Assembly (NCBI GenBank): GCA_030148165.1
Contig: JASBTZ010000013.1
Span: 186,001 to 250,000 of the forward strand
Origin: Bacteroidota bacterium
GTDB lineage: Bacteria > Bacteroidota > Bacteroidia > Flavobacteriales_D > Crocinitomicaceae
DNA length: 64,000 bases
Direction of reading: 5' to 3'
Position numbers and translations under genes: made by a program
The notes under the pieces: generated by a model
Told to the model about the DNA's origin: nothing
Database searches by the model: none
What the model saw: the letters and a program-made list of their open reading frames with translations, nothing else
In this document: positions 27,031-35,132 of the stretch, piece after piece
Position numbering within the stretch: position 1 is the first letter of the stretch
Layout: each line of letters starts with the position of its first letter

Positions 27031-27057
27031 TTTTATTTCTTTGTGGTTAAAGAAAAT

Positions 27058-27078
27058 GGAACCGGCTTGGCCGGCCCC
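27058..27078 (-). other. C/G-rich hairpin between the first and second ssb genes
   Basis: CCGGC/GCCGG (27062-27066 with 27070-27074) with a three-base loop, plus two outer G-C pairs after a two-base mismatch. On the minus strand it is followed by T-rich sequence. It may be a weak terminator or attenuator that lowers expression of the two distal ssb genes. Confidence 0.4.
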
Positions 27079-27094
27079 ACTCTCAGCGGTTAGG

Positions 27095-27445
27095 TTATTT
27101 TTCATCTTTGGACTTCGTGTTAATCAAAAGGAATTCACTCGCCTCTATAACCGTGCTATATCTGCGCTCTCCCTCTTTTGTTTCGTAGGAGTTGTTAACC
27201 AGACGACCTTCAACGATGACCTCTTGTCCTTTATTCAAAAGCTTCGCCATCAGGTCAGCTGTCTTTCCCCAGGCGGAGATGTTGTGCCATTGCGTAACAT
27301 CCTGCCACTCGCCATCTTTATTCTTGTATCCTTCGTTTGTGGCCAGGGAAAAACGTGTGAGTGTTCTTCCACTATCAAACTTCACTACTTCAGGTTGCGC
27401 TCCAAGGCGACCTATCAAACTCACTTTGTTTCTTAATGCGTTCAT
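27095..27445 (-). CDS. ssb: Single-stranded DNA-binding protein, paralogue 1
   Basis: This 116-residue protein is the closest of the three to a canonical SSB core: NKVSLIGRLGAQPEVVKFDSGRTLTRFSLATNEGYKNKDGEW, then QWHNISAWGKTADLMAKLLNKGQEVIVEGRLVNNSY. A short charged tail (NTKSKDEK) takes the place of the long linker and acidic tip, so partner recruitment through the usual C-terminus is not expected. It is the first gene of the cluster. The other two follow on the same strand after 64 and 9 bases. Confidence 0.9.
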   Translation of the reverse strand: MNALRNKVSLIGRLGAQPEVVKFDSGRTLTRFSLATNEGYKNKDGEWQDVTQWHNISAWGKTADLMAKLLNKGQEVIVEGRLVNNSYETKEGERRYSTVIEASEFLLINTKSKDEK

Positions 27446-27654
27446 ACTTTTAATTTTTAGAACATTAATAATTGAATTGAATCAAGCCGAAACCATATCG
27501 ACATTGACACTGCAAAGTTGAAAGGGGGTCTAAATTTTATTCGGTTCTTTGTCGTTTTCTTTCGATTATTTTTCGTTTGTTGTCGGTTTTATTATTGTTT
27601 ATCAATGATTTAAGTAGTTTTTTCTCTTTCTAAAAAAATCATCTTTAGAATGAC

Positions 27655-27662
27655 TAATTTTG
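27655..27662 (+). promoter_or_regulatory. Promoter -7 element of the acyl-CoA hydrolase/transferase gene
   Basis: TAATTTTG fits TAnnTTTG. It overlaps the TTG that opens the longest frame (27660), so the true start is probably the next ATG at 27687. Confidence 0.45.
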
Positions 27663-27686
27663 CCGACAACATCAATTTTACACTGT

Positions 27687-28943
27687 ATGACTGCCCAGGA
27701 AGCCGTTAAAAACATAAAATCCGGAGACAGGATTTTCATACATACCGGAGCTGCCATTCCACAGTCGCTCGCTCAAGCTTTGGCTGACAGTAAAGATGAA
27801 TTGAAAGGCGTTGAGATTTATCAATTACACACAGAAGGAGATGCTCCTTATGCAAAAGCTGATTGTGCAGGTTCATTTCATATCAAAGCGTTCTTCGTCG
27901 GCAAGAGTACGCGTGAAGCAGTTCAATCCGATCGAGGAAGTTATATCCCTATTTTTCTAAGTGAAATCCCATACCTGTTTAAAAGTGGGACCATCCCTCT
28001 GGATGTGGCTTTAATTTCAGTTTCAACTCCTGATAAGCACGGATATTGCTCACTTGGCCCGTCTGTTGACGTAACTCTTGAAGCAATGAAACAGGCGAAA
28101 TTGGTGATCGCTCAAGTGAACAGTCATTTACCAAGAACACATGGTGACGGAATAATTCATATTAACGACATTGATCATTGTGTTTACCATGATCAACCAT
28201 TGCCACAGTCACCCGTACCGGATCCTTCCGATATCGAGCAGGCTATTGGCAAAAACATTGTTGAATTAATTGATGATGGCTCAACATTACAAATGGGCAT
28301 TGGCGCCATACCTAATGCCGTTCTAGGCGCTTTAACAAATCACAAAGATCTTGGAGTACACACGGAAATGTTCTCCGATGGCATACTGCCTCTTGTTGAG
28401 CGAGGGGTAATTAATGGCAATCTGAAAAAAGAACACCCGGGAATAATAATCGGTTCTTTTGCTATCGGTTCTCACCTTCTTTATGATTTTATCGACGACA
28501 ATCCCCTGGTTCACCTCATGGATTCAAATTATGTCAACAATACGGATGTAATTCGTAAAAATCCTAAAGTCATCGCCATCAATAGTGCATTGGAAATAGA
28601 CCTTACAGGACAAGTGTGTGCGGATTCCATTGGTAGCACTATTTACTCCGGAGTCGGAGGTCAGATGGATTTTATTCGCGGAGCTTCGCTTTCCAGAGGT
28701 GGAAAACCAATAATTGCCCTTCCTTCAACTACTAAAACAGGGGCATCTAAGATCGTTCCTTACCTTAAGCAAGGAGCTGGTGTAGTAACTACTCGCGCGC
28801 ATGTTCACTGGGTTGTGACAGAATTTGGTGCGGTTAACCTATATGGACGTTCAATCGAAGATCGTATGAAATTGCTTTCCAATATTGCCCACCCAAATCA
28901 TCGGGAAGAGCTGGATAGAATAGCGCATAAAATGAAGAACTAG
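27687..28943 (+). CDS. Acetyl-CoA hydrolase/CoA-transferase family protein
   Basis: This 418-residue family-I-type CoA-transferase is related to 4-hydroxybutyrate CoA-transferase and acetyl-CoA hydrolase. With the start at 27687 the N-terminus (MTAQEAVKNIKSGDRIFIHTGAA) aligns with the family. Conserved blocks include DVALISVSTPDKHGYCSLGPSVDVT, LQMGIGAIPNAVLGAL, HTEMFSDGILPLVERGVING and GVGGQMDFIRGASLSRGGKPIIALPST. The active-site Glu should be the one in the HTEMFSDG block. The physiological acyl donor cannot be told. A different, two-subunit CoA-transferase lies at 56632-57994. Confidence 0.9.
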   Translation: MTAQEAVKNIKSGDRIFIHTGAAIPQSLAQALADSKDELKGVEIYQLHTEGDAPYAKADCAGSFHIKAFFVGKSTREAVQSDRGSYIPIFLSEIPYLFKSGTIPLDVALISVSTPDKHGYCSLGPSVDVTLEAMKQAKLVIAQVNSHLPRTHGDGIIHINDIDHCVYHDQPLPQSPVPDPSDIEQAIGKNIVELIDDGSTLQMGIGAIPNAVLGALTNHKDLGVHTEMFSDGILPLVERGVINGNLKKEHPGIIIGSFAIGSHLLYDFIDDNPLVHLMDSNYVNNTDVIRKNPKVIAINSALEIDLTGQVCADSIGSTIYSGVGGQMDFIRGASLSRGGKPIIALPSTTKTGASKIVPYLKQGAGVVTTRAHVHWVVTEFGAVNLYGRSIEDRMKLLSNIAHPNHREELDRIAHKMKN

Positions 28944-28956
28944 TTGTCAGTAATCA

Positions 28957-28964
28957 TATCTTTG
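28957..28964 (+). promoter_or_regulatory. Promoter -7 element of the 140-aa protein gene
   Basis: TATCTTTG fits TAnnTTTG and lies 22 bases before the ATG at 28987. No -33 TTG at the right distance was found, but the box is in the short gap after the CoA-transferase stop, where a promoter is expected. Confidence 0.4.
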
Positions 28965-28986
28965 TCGCCTAGATTAAATAACTATA

Positions 28987-29409
28987 ATGAAACGTGACTA
29001 CTGGTCTTATCCTGAATCCAATCTGTTCGTTGAACGGTACTCGAATGTAGTAAACAAAGAACATTTTGACACTCTTGACGGTTCATTGATTGCGCAGATG
29101 GATAAATCGAAAGAAATTAACGCAATCATTGATATGAGTGATGCTACGCTTTTCAATATCCAGTATGGAGAAATCTCGGGTTTATTTAAAGGATTCATCT
29201 CTAGATTGGGCGGAAGCAGCCAATCGATCAAAGTAGCCATTTTTTGCGGGGCGAATTCTAAGGATGATTTTCTGAAGATCAGCACCTTTACAAAATACGC
29301 AACCGATAAGATTAAAATCGAGTGTTATTCAGAGTGGCTACCGCTTTTCAACTGGCTTGAAATTGAAAATAAGCAAAGAGACCAGATAAGGGCTACATTG
29401 GTTCCTTGA
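28987..29409 (+). CDS. Conserved cytoplasmic protein, possibly STAS/SpoIIAA-like
   Basis: This 140-residue protein has no signal peptide or membrane segment. The alternating strands and helices (NAIIDMSDATLFNIQYGEISGL, SIKVAIFCGANSKDDFLKISTFTKYA, KIKIECYSEWLPLFNWL) look like a small alpha/beta domain of the SpoIIAA/STAS kind found in many Bacteroidota single-domain proteins. The assignment is by pattern only. It sits alone between the CoA-transferase and fdhD, with its own -7 box and an 86-base gap after it. Confidence 0.65.
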   Translation: MKRDYWSYPESNLFVERYSNVVNKEHFDTLDGSLIAQMDKSKEINAIIDMSDATLFNIQYGEISGLFKGFISRLGGSSQSIKVAIFCGANSKDDFLKISTFTKYATDKIKIECYSEWLPLFNWLEIENKQRDQIRATLVP

Positions 29410-29495
29410 TGAATCAAATACCTTTCTCATAGCTTTCCCACGCTGTAACGCGAAGAATTCCTTATATTTATTAGTAGATTGCTAGTTATATTGGG

Positions 29496-30311
29496 ATGAC
29501 AACACGTAATTATCAGGGAAGAAAATATCATTTTGGCACGGTTGAGAAAACCGATGACTCGCTTACCGTTGAAGGAGCGCTTCAGATTAACATCAATGAG
29601 GAGCCTTTTACGATAACGATGCGAACTCCCGGTAATGATGATTCGCTCATAAGAGGGCTGCTTCATTCAGAAGGGGTAATTAACAATGTAAATTTCACTC
29701 CGGAAATAACATTTGCAGATGAAGAAGAGAAAGGAATGATTGTGGCTAACGTTACTGTCCCAGCCTCAGAATTGGCCGAGGGGTTTAGCAACAGCCGTAA
29801 TTTGCTTTCCGTCGCTTCTTGTGGCGTATGTGGCAAAACTGAATTGGAAGATCTATCTTACAAACAATTAGTTGACCATGTACAAATCCATCCGGAAACA
29901 TTGGATCAGATGTTTGTACAAATGGAACCATTTCAGAAAGCCTTCAAAGAATCAGGAGGTTCTCACGCAGCTGCAGCATTTGACGAAAATGGTAAAATGA
30001 TTTACGCATTGGAAGATATCGGCAGGCATAATGCGGTTGACAAGGTCATTGGTAAGTTAATCTTAACCAATGATTATAAGAAAGCGGTCTGCATGACTGT
30101 TAGTGGAAGAATTTCGTATGAGATCGTCGTTAAATGCTTCAAGGCACGGATTCCAATTTTAGCTGCGGTTTCGGCTCCTTCTTCTTTAGCGGTTGACTTT
30201 GCGAAAGAATTGGGCATAACATTATTAGCGTTCTGTCGTAATAATAGATCAACGTGTTACGCGAACACGCATCGAATTAAGAATCATAACCTGAAAAACC
30301 AGGCAGGATAA
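29496..30311 (+). CDS. fdhD: Formate dehydrogenase accessory sulfurtransferase FdhD
   Basis: FdhD passes sulfur from a cysteine desulfurase to the molybdenum cofactor of formate dehydrogenase, which is needed for activity. The 271-residue protein shows the Cys pair in ASCGVCGK (C109, C112), PGNDDSLIRGLLHSEGVI and DIGRHNAVDKVIG, all family hallmarks, and SGRISYEIVVKC near the C-terminus. The formate dehydrogenase subunits follow on the same strand after 7 and 6 bases, so this is one maturation-plus-enzyme operon. Confidence 0.97.
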   Translation: MTTRNYQGRKYHFGTVEKTDDSLTVEGALQININEEPFTITMRTPGNDDSLIRGLLHSEGVINNVNFTPEITFADEEEKGMIVANVTVPASELAEGFSNSRNLLSVASCGVCGKTELEDLSYKQLVDHVQIHPETLDQMFVQMEPFQKAFKESGGSHAAAAFDENGKMIYALEDIGRHNAVDKVIGKLILTNDYKKAVCMTVSGRISYEIVVKCFKARIPILAAVSAPSSLAVDFAKELGITLLAFCRNNRSTCYANTHRIKNHNLKNQAG

Positions 30312-30318
30312 TAGATAT

Positions 30319-31968
30319 ATGGGAAAGAACTTAAGTGAATTATCAGGAAGAAAAGGACTCGGCGATAACTTATTTGATCGCATGGGTAAACTTGCACAGC
30401 AGGAAGGTACGCCAGACAAAGAAGAACTTGCAAAGCTTGCAGATGAATTCCTAATCGGATCAGCAAGTACATATGGAACAACGACATTCTACGATTTCCT
30501 AAAGCCAGAAAACAAGGGTAAGAAAGCATATGTATGTAATGGAACGGCTTGTGTCTGTGCGGGCACACAAGATGATGTAAAGCAAACGCTTGGCAAGCAT
30601 TTCTCCGAAGATGAAATAGGACACATGACCTGTTTAGGGCGTTGTCACGAAAATTCAGCATTTAACTACAATGGACAAAATTACAGCGGCAACGCTATAG
30701 CCGAATTGGAATCTATTGTGGCCAGTAAAGAGCCTCTTCAGGACAAGTATAATGTACAGGCGCATCAACAAGCGATCCTCACCAAAGATTTTACCTCAAT
30801 CGACGAATACTATAGCTCATTTGTGGATGCCCTTCAAAAAGATTCTGCTGACATTTTAAACGAAATTAAGGTCTCCAATGTACGTGGTCGCGGGGGAGCC
30901 GGATTCCCCATGGGAATGAAACTCGAGTTTTGTAGAAATACAGAAAATGAGACCAAGTTCATCATATGTAACGCCGATGAAGGTGATCCGGGAGCATACT
31001 CTGATCGATATTTACTTGAGCAAAGACCTCATTCAGTATTATACGGTATGTTGATTGCCGGATATGTTACACATGCAAACTGGGGAGTTCTCTATATCCG
31101 GGCAGAATATCCGGACTCATCAGAAATTATTGAACGGGAAATTGAAAATCTTCGATCAGCCGGACTAATCGGGGAAAATATAAAAGGCTCTGGGTTTAAT
31201 TTTGATTTTAAAGTAATTCGCGCGCAAGGTTCATACATATGCGGGGAAGAAACTGCATTGATTAATTCGATCGAAGGACAACGACCAGAGGTTCGTGTTC
31301 GACCGCCATACCCTGCTCAGGAAGGACTCTTTAACAAACCGACAATCGTGAACAACGTGGAAACCCTAGCGAGCCTTAATTTTATTATTGAGAATGGAGG
31401 AGCTGCATGGAAGGCTATCGGAACTGAACGGTCCTCCGGGACAAAACTGGTTTGCTTGGATAGTTTCTTCAACAATCCAGGAATCTATGAAGTTGACATG
31501 GGAACCTCACTGAGTACGGTCGTCAATCAACTTGGTGGAGGATTCAAAGAACCCGTAAAGGCTATGCAAATTGGAGGGCCTTTAGGTGGTCTTGTTCCCG
31601 TATCTAAATTGGACAATTTGGCGATTGATTTCGAATCATTTGCAGATAATGGATTTCTGTTAGGTCACGCTTCGATAATATGCGTGCCGGAAAGCATGCC
31701 TATAATTGATTTTCTGGAACATTTGTTTGACTTCGCAGCCTACGAAAGCTGTGGTAAATGTTTCCCTTGTAGATTGGGAACTAAACGCGGCCATGAAATG
31801 CTGAAAAAAGCAAATGAATCTGATTATAAGATCAGTAAAAAGTTGTTTGACGATCTGCTCAATACTTTGGAACAAGGATCATTATGTGCCCATGGTGGTG
31901 GTATTCCGCTTCCTGTAAAAAATGCACTTCAATATTTTGAAAACGAATTATCGAACCATTTCGAATAA
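30319..31968 (+). CDS. NAD-dependent formate dehydrogenase, NuoE-NuoF fused subunit (FdsB-type)
   Basis: This 549-residue subunit passes electrons from formate oxidation to NAD+. Residues about 1-130 are a NuoE-like thioredoxin-fold [2Fe-2S] domain with cysteines C73, C78, C105 and C109. The remainder is NuoF-like: NADH/FMN site VRGRGGAGFPMGMK and NADEGDPGAYSDRYLLEQ, then the [4Fe-4S] ligands C478, C481, C484 (SCGKCFPCR) and C523 (GSLCAHGGG). Keeping a complete NuoE cluster in the fused domain explains why no separate NuoE-type (FdsG) gene is seen. The pattern also fits hydrogenase HoxF, but the molybdopterin subunit next door settles it as formate dehydrogenase. Confidence 0.94.
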   Translation: MGKNLSELSGRKGLGDNLFDRMGKLAQQEGTPDKEELAKLADEFLIGSASTYGTTTFYDFLKPENKGKKAYVCNGTACVCAGTQDDVKQTLGKHFSEDEIGHMTCLGRCHENSAFNYNGQNYSGNAIAELESIVASKEPLQDKYNVQAHQQAILTKDFTSIDEYYSSFVDALQKDSADILNEIKVSNVRGRGGAGFPMGMKLEFCRNTENETKFIICNADEGDPGAYSDRYLLEQRPHSVLYGMLIAGYVTHANWGVLYIRAEYPDSSEIIEREIENLRSAGLIGENIKGSGFNFDFKVIRAQGSYICGEETALINSIEGQRPEVRVRPPYPAQEGLFNKPTIVNNVETLASLNFIIENGGAAWKAIGTERSSGTKLVCLDSFFNNPGIYEVDMGTSLSTVVNQLGGGFKEPVKAMQIGGPLGGLVPVSKLDNLAIDFESFADNGFLLGHASIICVPESMPIIDFLEHLFDFAAYESCGKCFPCRLGTKRGHEMLKKANESDYKISKKLFDDLLNTLEQGSLCAHGGGIPLPVKNALQYFENELSNHFE

Positions 31969-31974
31969 GATATT

Positions 31975-34710
31975 ATGGAAAACATTGCATATATAGATAA
32001 CGTAGCACATCCCTTTAAATCAGGTGAAACCATTCTGAGCTTCATCAGACGAATCGAGGGTGAGAAGTTAGTCCCTACTCTTTGTGACGCTCCAAACCTG
32101 GATCCTTTTGGCTCATGCAGGGTCTGTAGCGTTGATGTTGCACTCGAAGAAAACGGAAAGACGAAAGTAATGGCTTCGTGCCACACGCCCATTAGTAATG
32201 GTATGTACATCTACCCAAGTACAGAAACCATTAAAGAGCTGCGAAAAAATATTCTGGAATTGGTGTTGACAGACCATCCGCTTGACTGTTTGACCTGTGA
32301 AGTGAATGGAAATTGTGAACTACAAACAGTAGCCGCTCAGGTTGGAATCAGGGAAGTCAGATATCCGGAAGGAGAAAATCATCTGGATTACCAAAAGGAT
32401 TTGAGTCATCCGTATATGACATCGGATCTGTCTAAATGTATCAATTGCTATCGATGTGTTCGCGCTTGCGATGAGGTACAAGGTGAATTTGTACTAAACA
32501 TGGCTGGTCGTGGTTTTGACTCGCATATTATCAAAGGCAATGATGAATCTTTTATGGATTCCGATTGTGTAAGTTGTGGTGCATGCTCACAAGCTTGTCC
32601 AACATCGGCTATATCGGATGTATTCCAGTCGAAATCAATAACAGAAACAGAGAAGACCCGTACTGTTTGCACCTATTGTGGTGTAGGATGTAACCTGGAG
32701 GTTTCGACTAGCAATGGTGAAATCCTCAGTATTCAGGCACCTTATGATGCTCCGGCTAACTTAGGCCATACATGCCTGAAAGGACGTTACGCATTCAAAT
32801 TTTATAATCATCCGGATAGATTGAAAAGTCCAATGATTAAAAAGAATGGCAAGTTAGAAGAGGTAACGTGGGATGAAGCGTACGACTACATTGAGTCAGA
32901 ATTTAAGCGTATCCTTTCTGAACATGGTTCAGATGCAATAGCGGGAATTTCTTCAGCGAGAACTCCAAACGAGGAGAACTACCTGATGCAAAAGTTCATG
33001 CGAGCAGTTATAGGAACAAATAATATTGACTGCTGTGCTCGTGTTTGTCACTCACCAACAGCACTCGGGATGCAGCGAGCATTTGGAACAGGTGCTGCGA
33101 CGAATTCGATCGAAGACCTTGATCACACAAGTTTCATTCTTGTAATTGGTGCTAATCCAACGGATGCACACCCAGTCACCGGCGCGCGTATCAAACAAAA
33201 GATGATGAAAGGTGTTCCTTCGATTGTGATCGACCCAAGAAAGATCGAGCTAGCGCGGTATGCAACATATCACTTACAATTGAAGCCTGGAACCAATGTC
33301 GCATTATTAAACATGATGCTCTATTACATCATTTCAGAGAAAGCAGTTGATGAGGCATTTGTTGCTGCAAGAACCGAAGGATTTGACGAAATGAAAGAAG
33401 AAATCCTGAGACTTGATATGGATGAGCTGTCAAATGTCACTGGCGTAGAAAAAGAATTGGTGAAAGAAGCAGCACTTGCTTATGCAAATGCTGAAGCGGC
33501 AATGGAGTTTCACGGATTAGGAGTTACGGAACACCTGCAAGGAACATTCACGGTACAATTGATTGCTGATTTAGCAATGATCACAGGAAATATCGGCAAG
33601 AAAGGAGCCGGAGTAAATCCACTTCGCGGTCAGAACAATGTGCAGGGAGCTGCCGATATGGGGGCTCAGCCGCACCAGGGAGCAGGATACCTTGATGTTA
33701 CAGATCCTCAGGTTAATCAACTGTATAACACATTTTATGGAGCCGAAGTGCCAAGTCATATCGGATTTAAAATCCCTGAAATGTTCGATGCAGCTATTGA
33801 CGGCAAGCTTAAAGCTTTGTGGATCATTGGAGAAGACGTTGTTCAAACTGACCCGAATACAAACAAGGTTATCGAAGCAATGGAAAGCCTGGATATGTTG
33901 ATCGTTCAGGAACTATTCATGACTGAAACAGCAAAAAAAGCTACAGTAATTTTACCGGGAGCATCTTTCCTAGAAAAAGACGGAACCTTTACCAATGGTG
34001 AAAGAAGAGTTCAACGAGTTAATCGAGTGGTAGAGCCATTAAAAGGAACTAAAGTCGATGGTCAAATTATCGTAGACGTGATGAGACGTATGGGTTACGA
34101 TCAACCTGACTATTCCGGAGCCGGTGTACTCGAAGAGGTTTCGCAAATAGTTCCTTTCTTCAAAGGTGCAACCTGGGAAGGACTGGGTGATAACGGCAAA
34201 CAATGGCCAATTCTCGAAGATGGTTCGGATACGCAAATGCTCCATATCGAACAATTCAAACGAGGCTTAGGAAAATTCTCGTTCTTCAACTATGAGAAAT
34301 CGCACGAAGTTGAAAGACACGAGAAGGATTTCCCTTATATCATTACAACAAACAGAGAGCTGGAACACTATAACTGTGGTGCCATGACAAGGCGTACCGG
34401 AAATGTCGAGATTCTGACAGAAGACGTCTTATTGATACACCCGGATGATGCCGCTAAGGAAGGAATTGTCGATGGTGATTTTGTATGTGTTGAAAGCCCA
34501 CGAGGTAAAGTAGATATCCGGGCAGTTCTCACAGATGAAATGAAACCGGGTATTCTCAGTTCCACATTCCACTTCCCGGAGATCATGTTGAATATCATTA
34601 CCTCAGACGAGCATTGCTCAGAGGCTATGTGTCCTGAATACAAAGTTGTAAGTTGTCGTATCAGAAAGAGTAAAGGGAAGCCAAAAGCGATGGCAGAAAG
34701 CTTAGTCTAA
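31975..34710 (+). CDS. Formate dehydrogenase catalytic (molybdopterin) subunit, FdsA-type
   Basis: This 911-residue Mo/W-bis-MGD enzyme oxidises formate to CO2. The N-terminus carries a [2Fe-2S] cluster (C37, C48, C51, C69), then the His-Cys3 cluster (H101, C105, C108, C114), two ferredoxin clusters (C155/158/161/165 and C198/201/204/208) and the proximal [4Fe-4S] (C232, C235, C239, C267). The catalytic residue is a cysteine, not selenocysteine: C358 in CARVCHSPTALG. The C-terminal molybdopterin-dinucleotide-binding domain is present (NRELEHYNCGAMTRRTGN). The electron-carrying cluster chain leads to the fused NuoE-NuoF subunit just upstream, so the pair is a soluble NAD-linked enzyme. No membrane-bound cytochrome subunit is visible. 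Confidence 0.96.
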   Translation: MENIAYIDNVAHPFKSGETILSFIRRIEGEKLVPTLCDAPNLDPFGSCRVCSVDVALEENGKTKVMASCHTPISNGMYIYPSTETIKELRKNILELVLTDHPLDCLTCEVNGNCELQTVAAQVGIREVRYPEGENHLDYQKDLSHPYMTSDLSKCINCYRCVRACDEVQGEFVLNMAGRGFDSHIIKGNDESFMDSDCVSCGACSQACPTSAISDVFQSKSITETEKTRTVCTYCGVGCNLEVSTSNGEILSIQAPYDAPANLGHTCLKGRYAFKFYNHPDRLKSPMIKKNGKLEEVTWDEAYDYIESEFKRILSEHGSDAIAGISSARTPNEENYLMQKFMRAVIGTNNIDCCARVCHSPTALGMQRAFGTGAATNSIEDLDHTSFILVIGANPTDAHPVTGARIKQKMMKGVPSIVIDPRKIELARYATYHLQLKPGTNVALLNMMLYYIISEKAVDEAFVAARTEGFDEMKEEILRLDMDELSNVTGVEKELVKEAALAYANAEAAMEFHGLGVTEHLQGTFTVQLIADLAMITGNIGKKGAGVNPLRGQNNVQGAADMGAQPHQGAGYLDVTDPQVNQLYNTFYGAEVPSHIGFKIPEMFDAAIDGKLKALWIIGEDVVQTDPNTNKVIEAMESLDMLIVQELFMTETAKKATVILPGASFLEKDGTFTNGERRVQRVNRVVEPLKGTKVDGQIIVDVMRRMGYDQPDYSGAGVLEEVSQIVPFFKGATWEGLGDNGKQWPILEDGSDTQMLHIEQFKRGLGKFSFFNYEKSHEVERHEKDFPYIITTNRELEHYNCGAMTRRTGNVEILTEDVLLIHPDDAAKEGIVDGDFVCVESPRGKVDIRAVLTDEMKPGILSSTFHFPEIMLNIITSDEHCSEAMCPEYKVVSCRIRKSKGKPKAMAESLV

Positions 34711-35102
34711 TGAAGACATTTCTGGCAACTATAATAGGTATTGTTGTTGCGATCGCAGCCACGAAAGGGTTAGAGATTCTTGGTCACAACATCTTCCCGG
34801 TGAAATTGGATATCGATCCAAACAACATAGAGGAATTAAAGTTGATTATGTTTAAGATTCCAGTTTATTTACTGGTAGTAATTGTGTTCGCACACACCTT
34901 GGGCTTGTTTCTTGGTTTCATCGTTAGCAGGTTGATCGAACGGAAATCAATACTTCCTCTATACTATATCAGTGGTTTAATGATTCTATTGGCAGTAATT
35001 AATCTCATATTAATTAAGCATCCGACATGGTTCATAATATCAGATCTGCTCGCTTTGTTGCTCGTATCGATTGCCTATATTGGAACAAGAAAGAAAGCCT
35101 AA
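34710..35102 (+). CDS. Small four-helix integral membrane protein, unknown function
   Basis: The 130 residues contain about four hydrophobic segments (near 3-22, 48-73, 80-100 and 105-126). There is a polar loop (PVKLDIDPNNIEELK) after the first. The start overlaps the stop of the formate dehydrogenase catalytic subunit (TAATG), so it is translated with it. No motif is recognised. It could localise the dehydrogenase or carry formate, but the coupling may be incidental, and the MBOAT gene follows after 30 bases. Confidence 0.75.
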   Translation: MKTFLATIIGIVVAIAATKGLEILGHNIFPVKLDIDPNNIEELKLIMFKIPVYLLVVIVFAHTLGLFLGFIVSRLIERKSILPLYYISGLMILLAVINLILIKHPTWFIISDLLALLLVSIAYIGTRKKA

Positions 35103-35132
35103 TAGAAATTTTTATCCCGGGCAAGGCCAAAC

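Noticed and set aside
27031-27105. N-terminal extension of the second ssb gene.
   Set aside because: It overlaps the end of the first ssb, contains a hairpin and has no SSB-like sequence, so 27030 is preferred.
33040-33060. Possible selenocysteine codon (in-frame UGA) at the formate dehydrogenase active site.
   Set aside because: The frame reads RVCHSP with a normal Cys codon and no in-frame stop; no SECIS-like element is needed.
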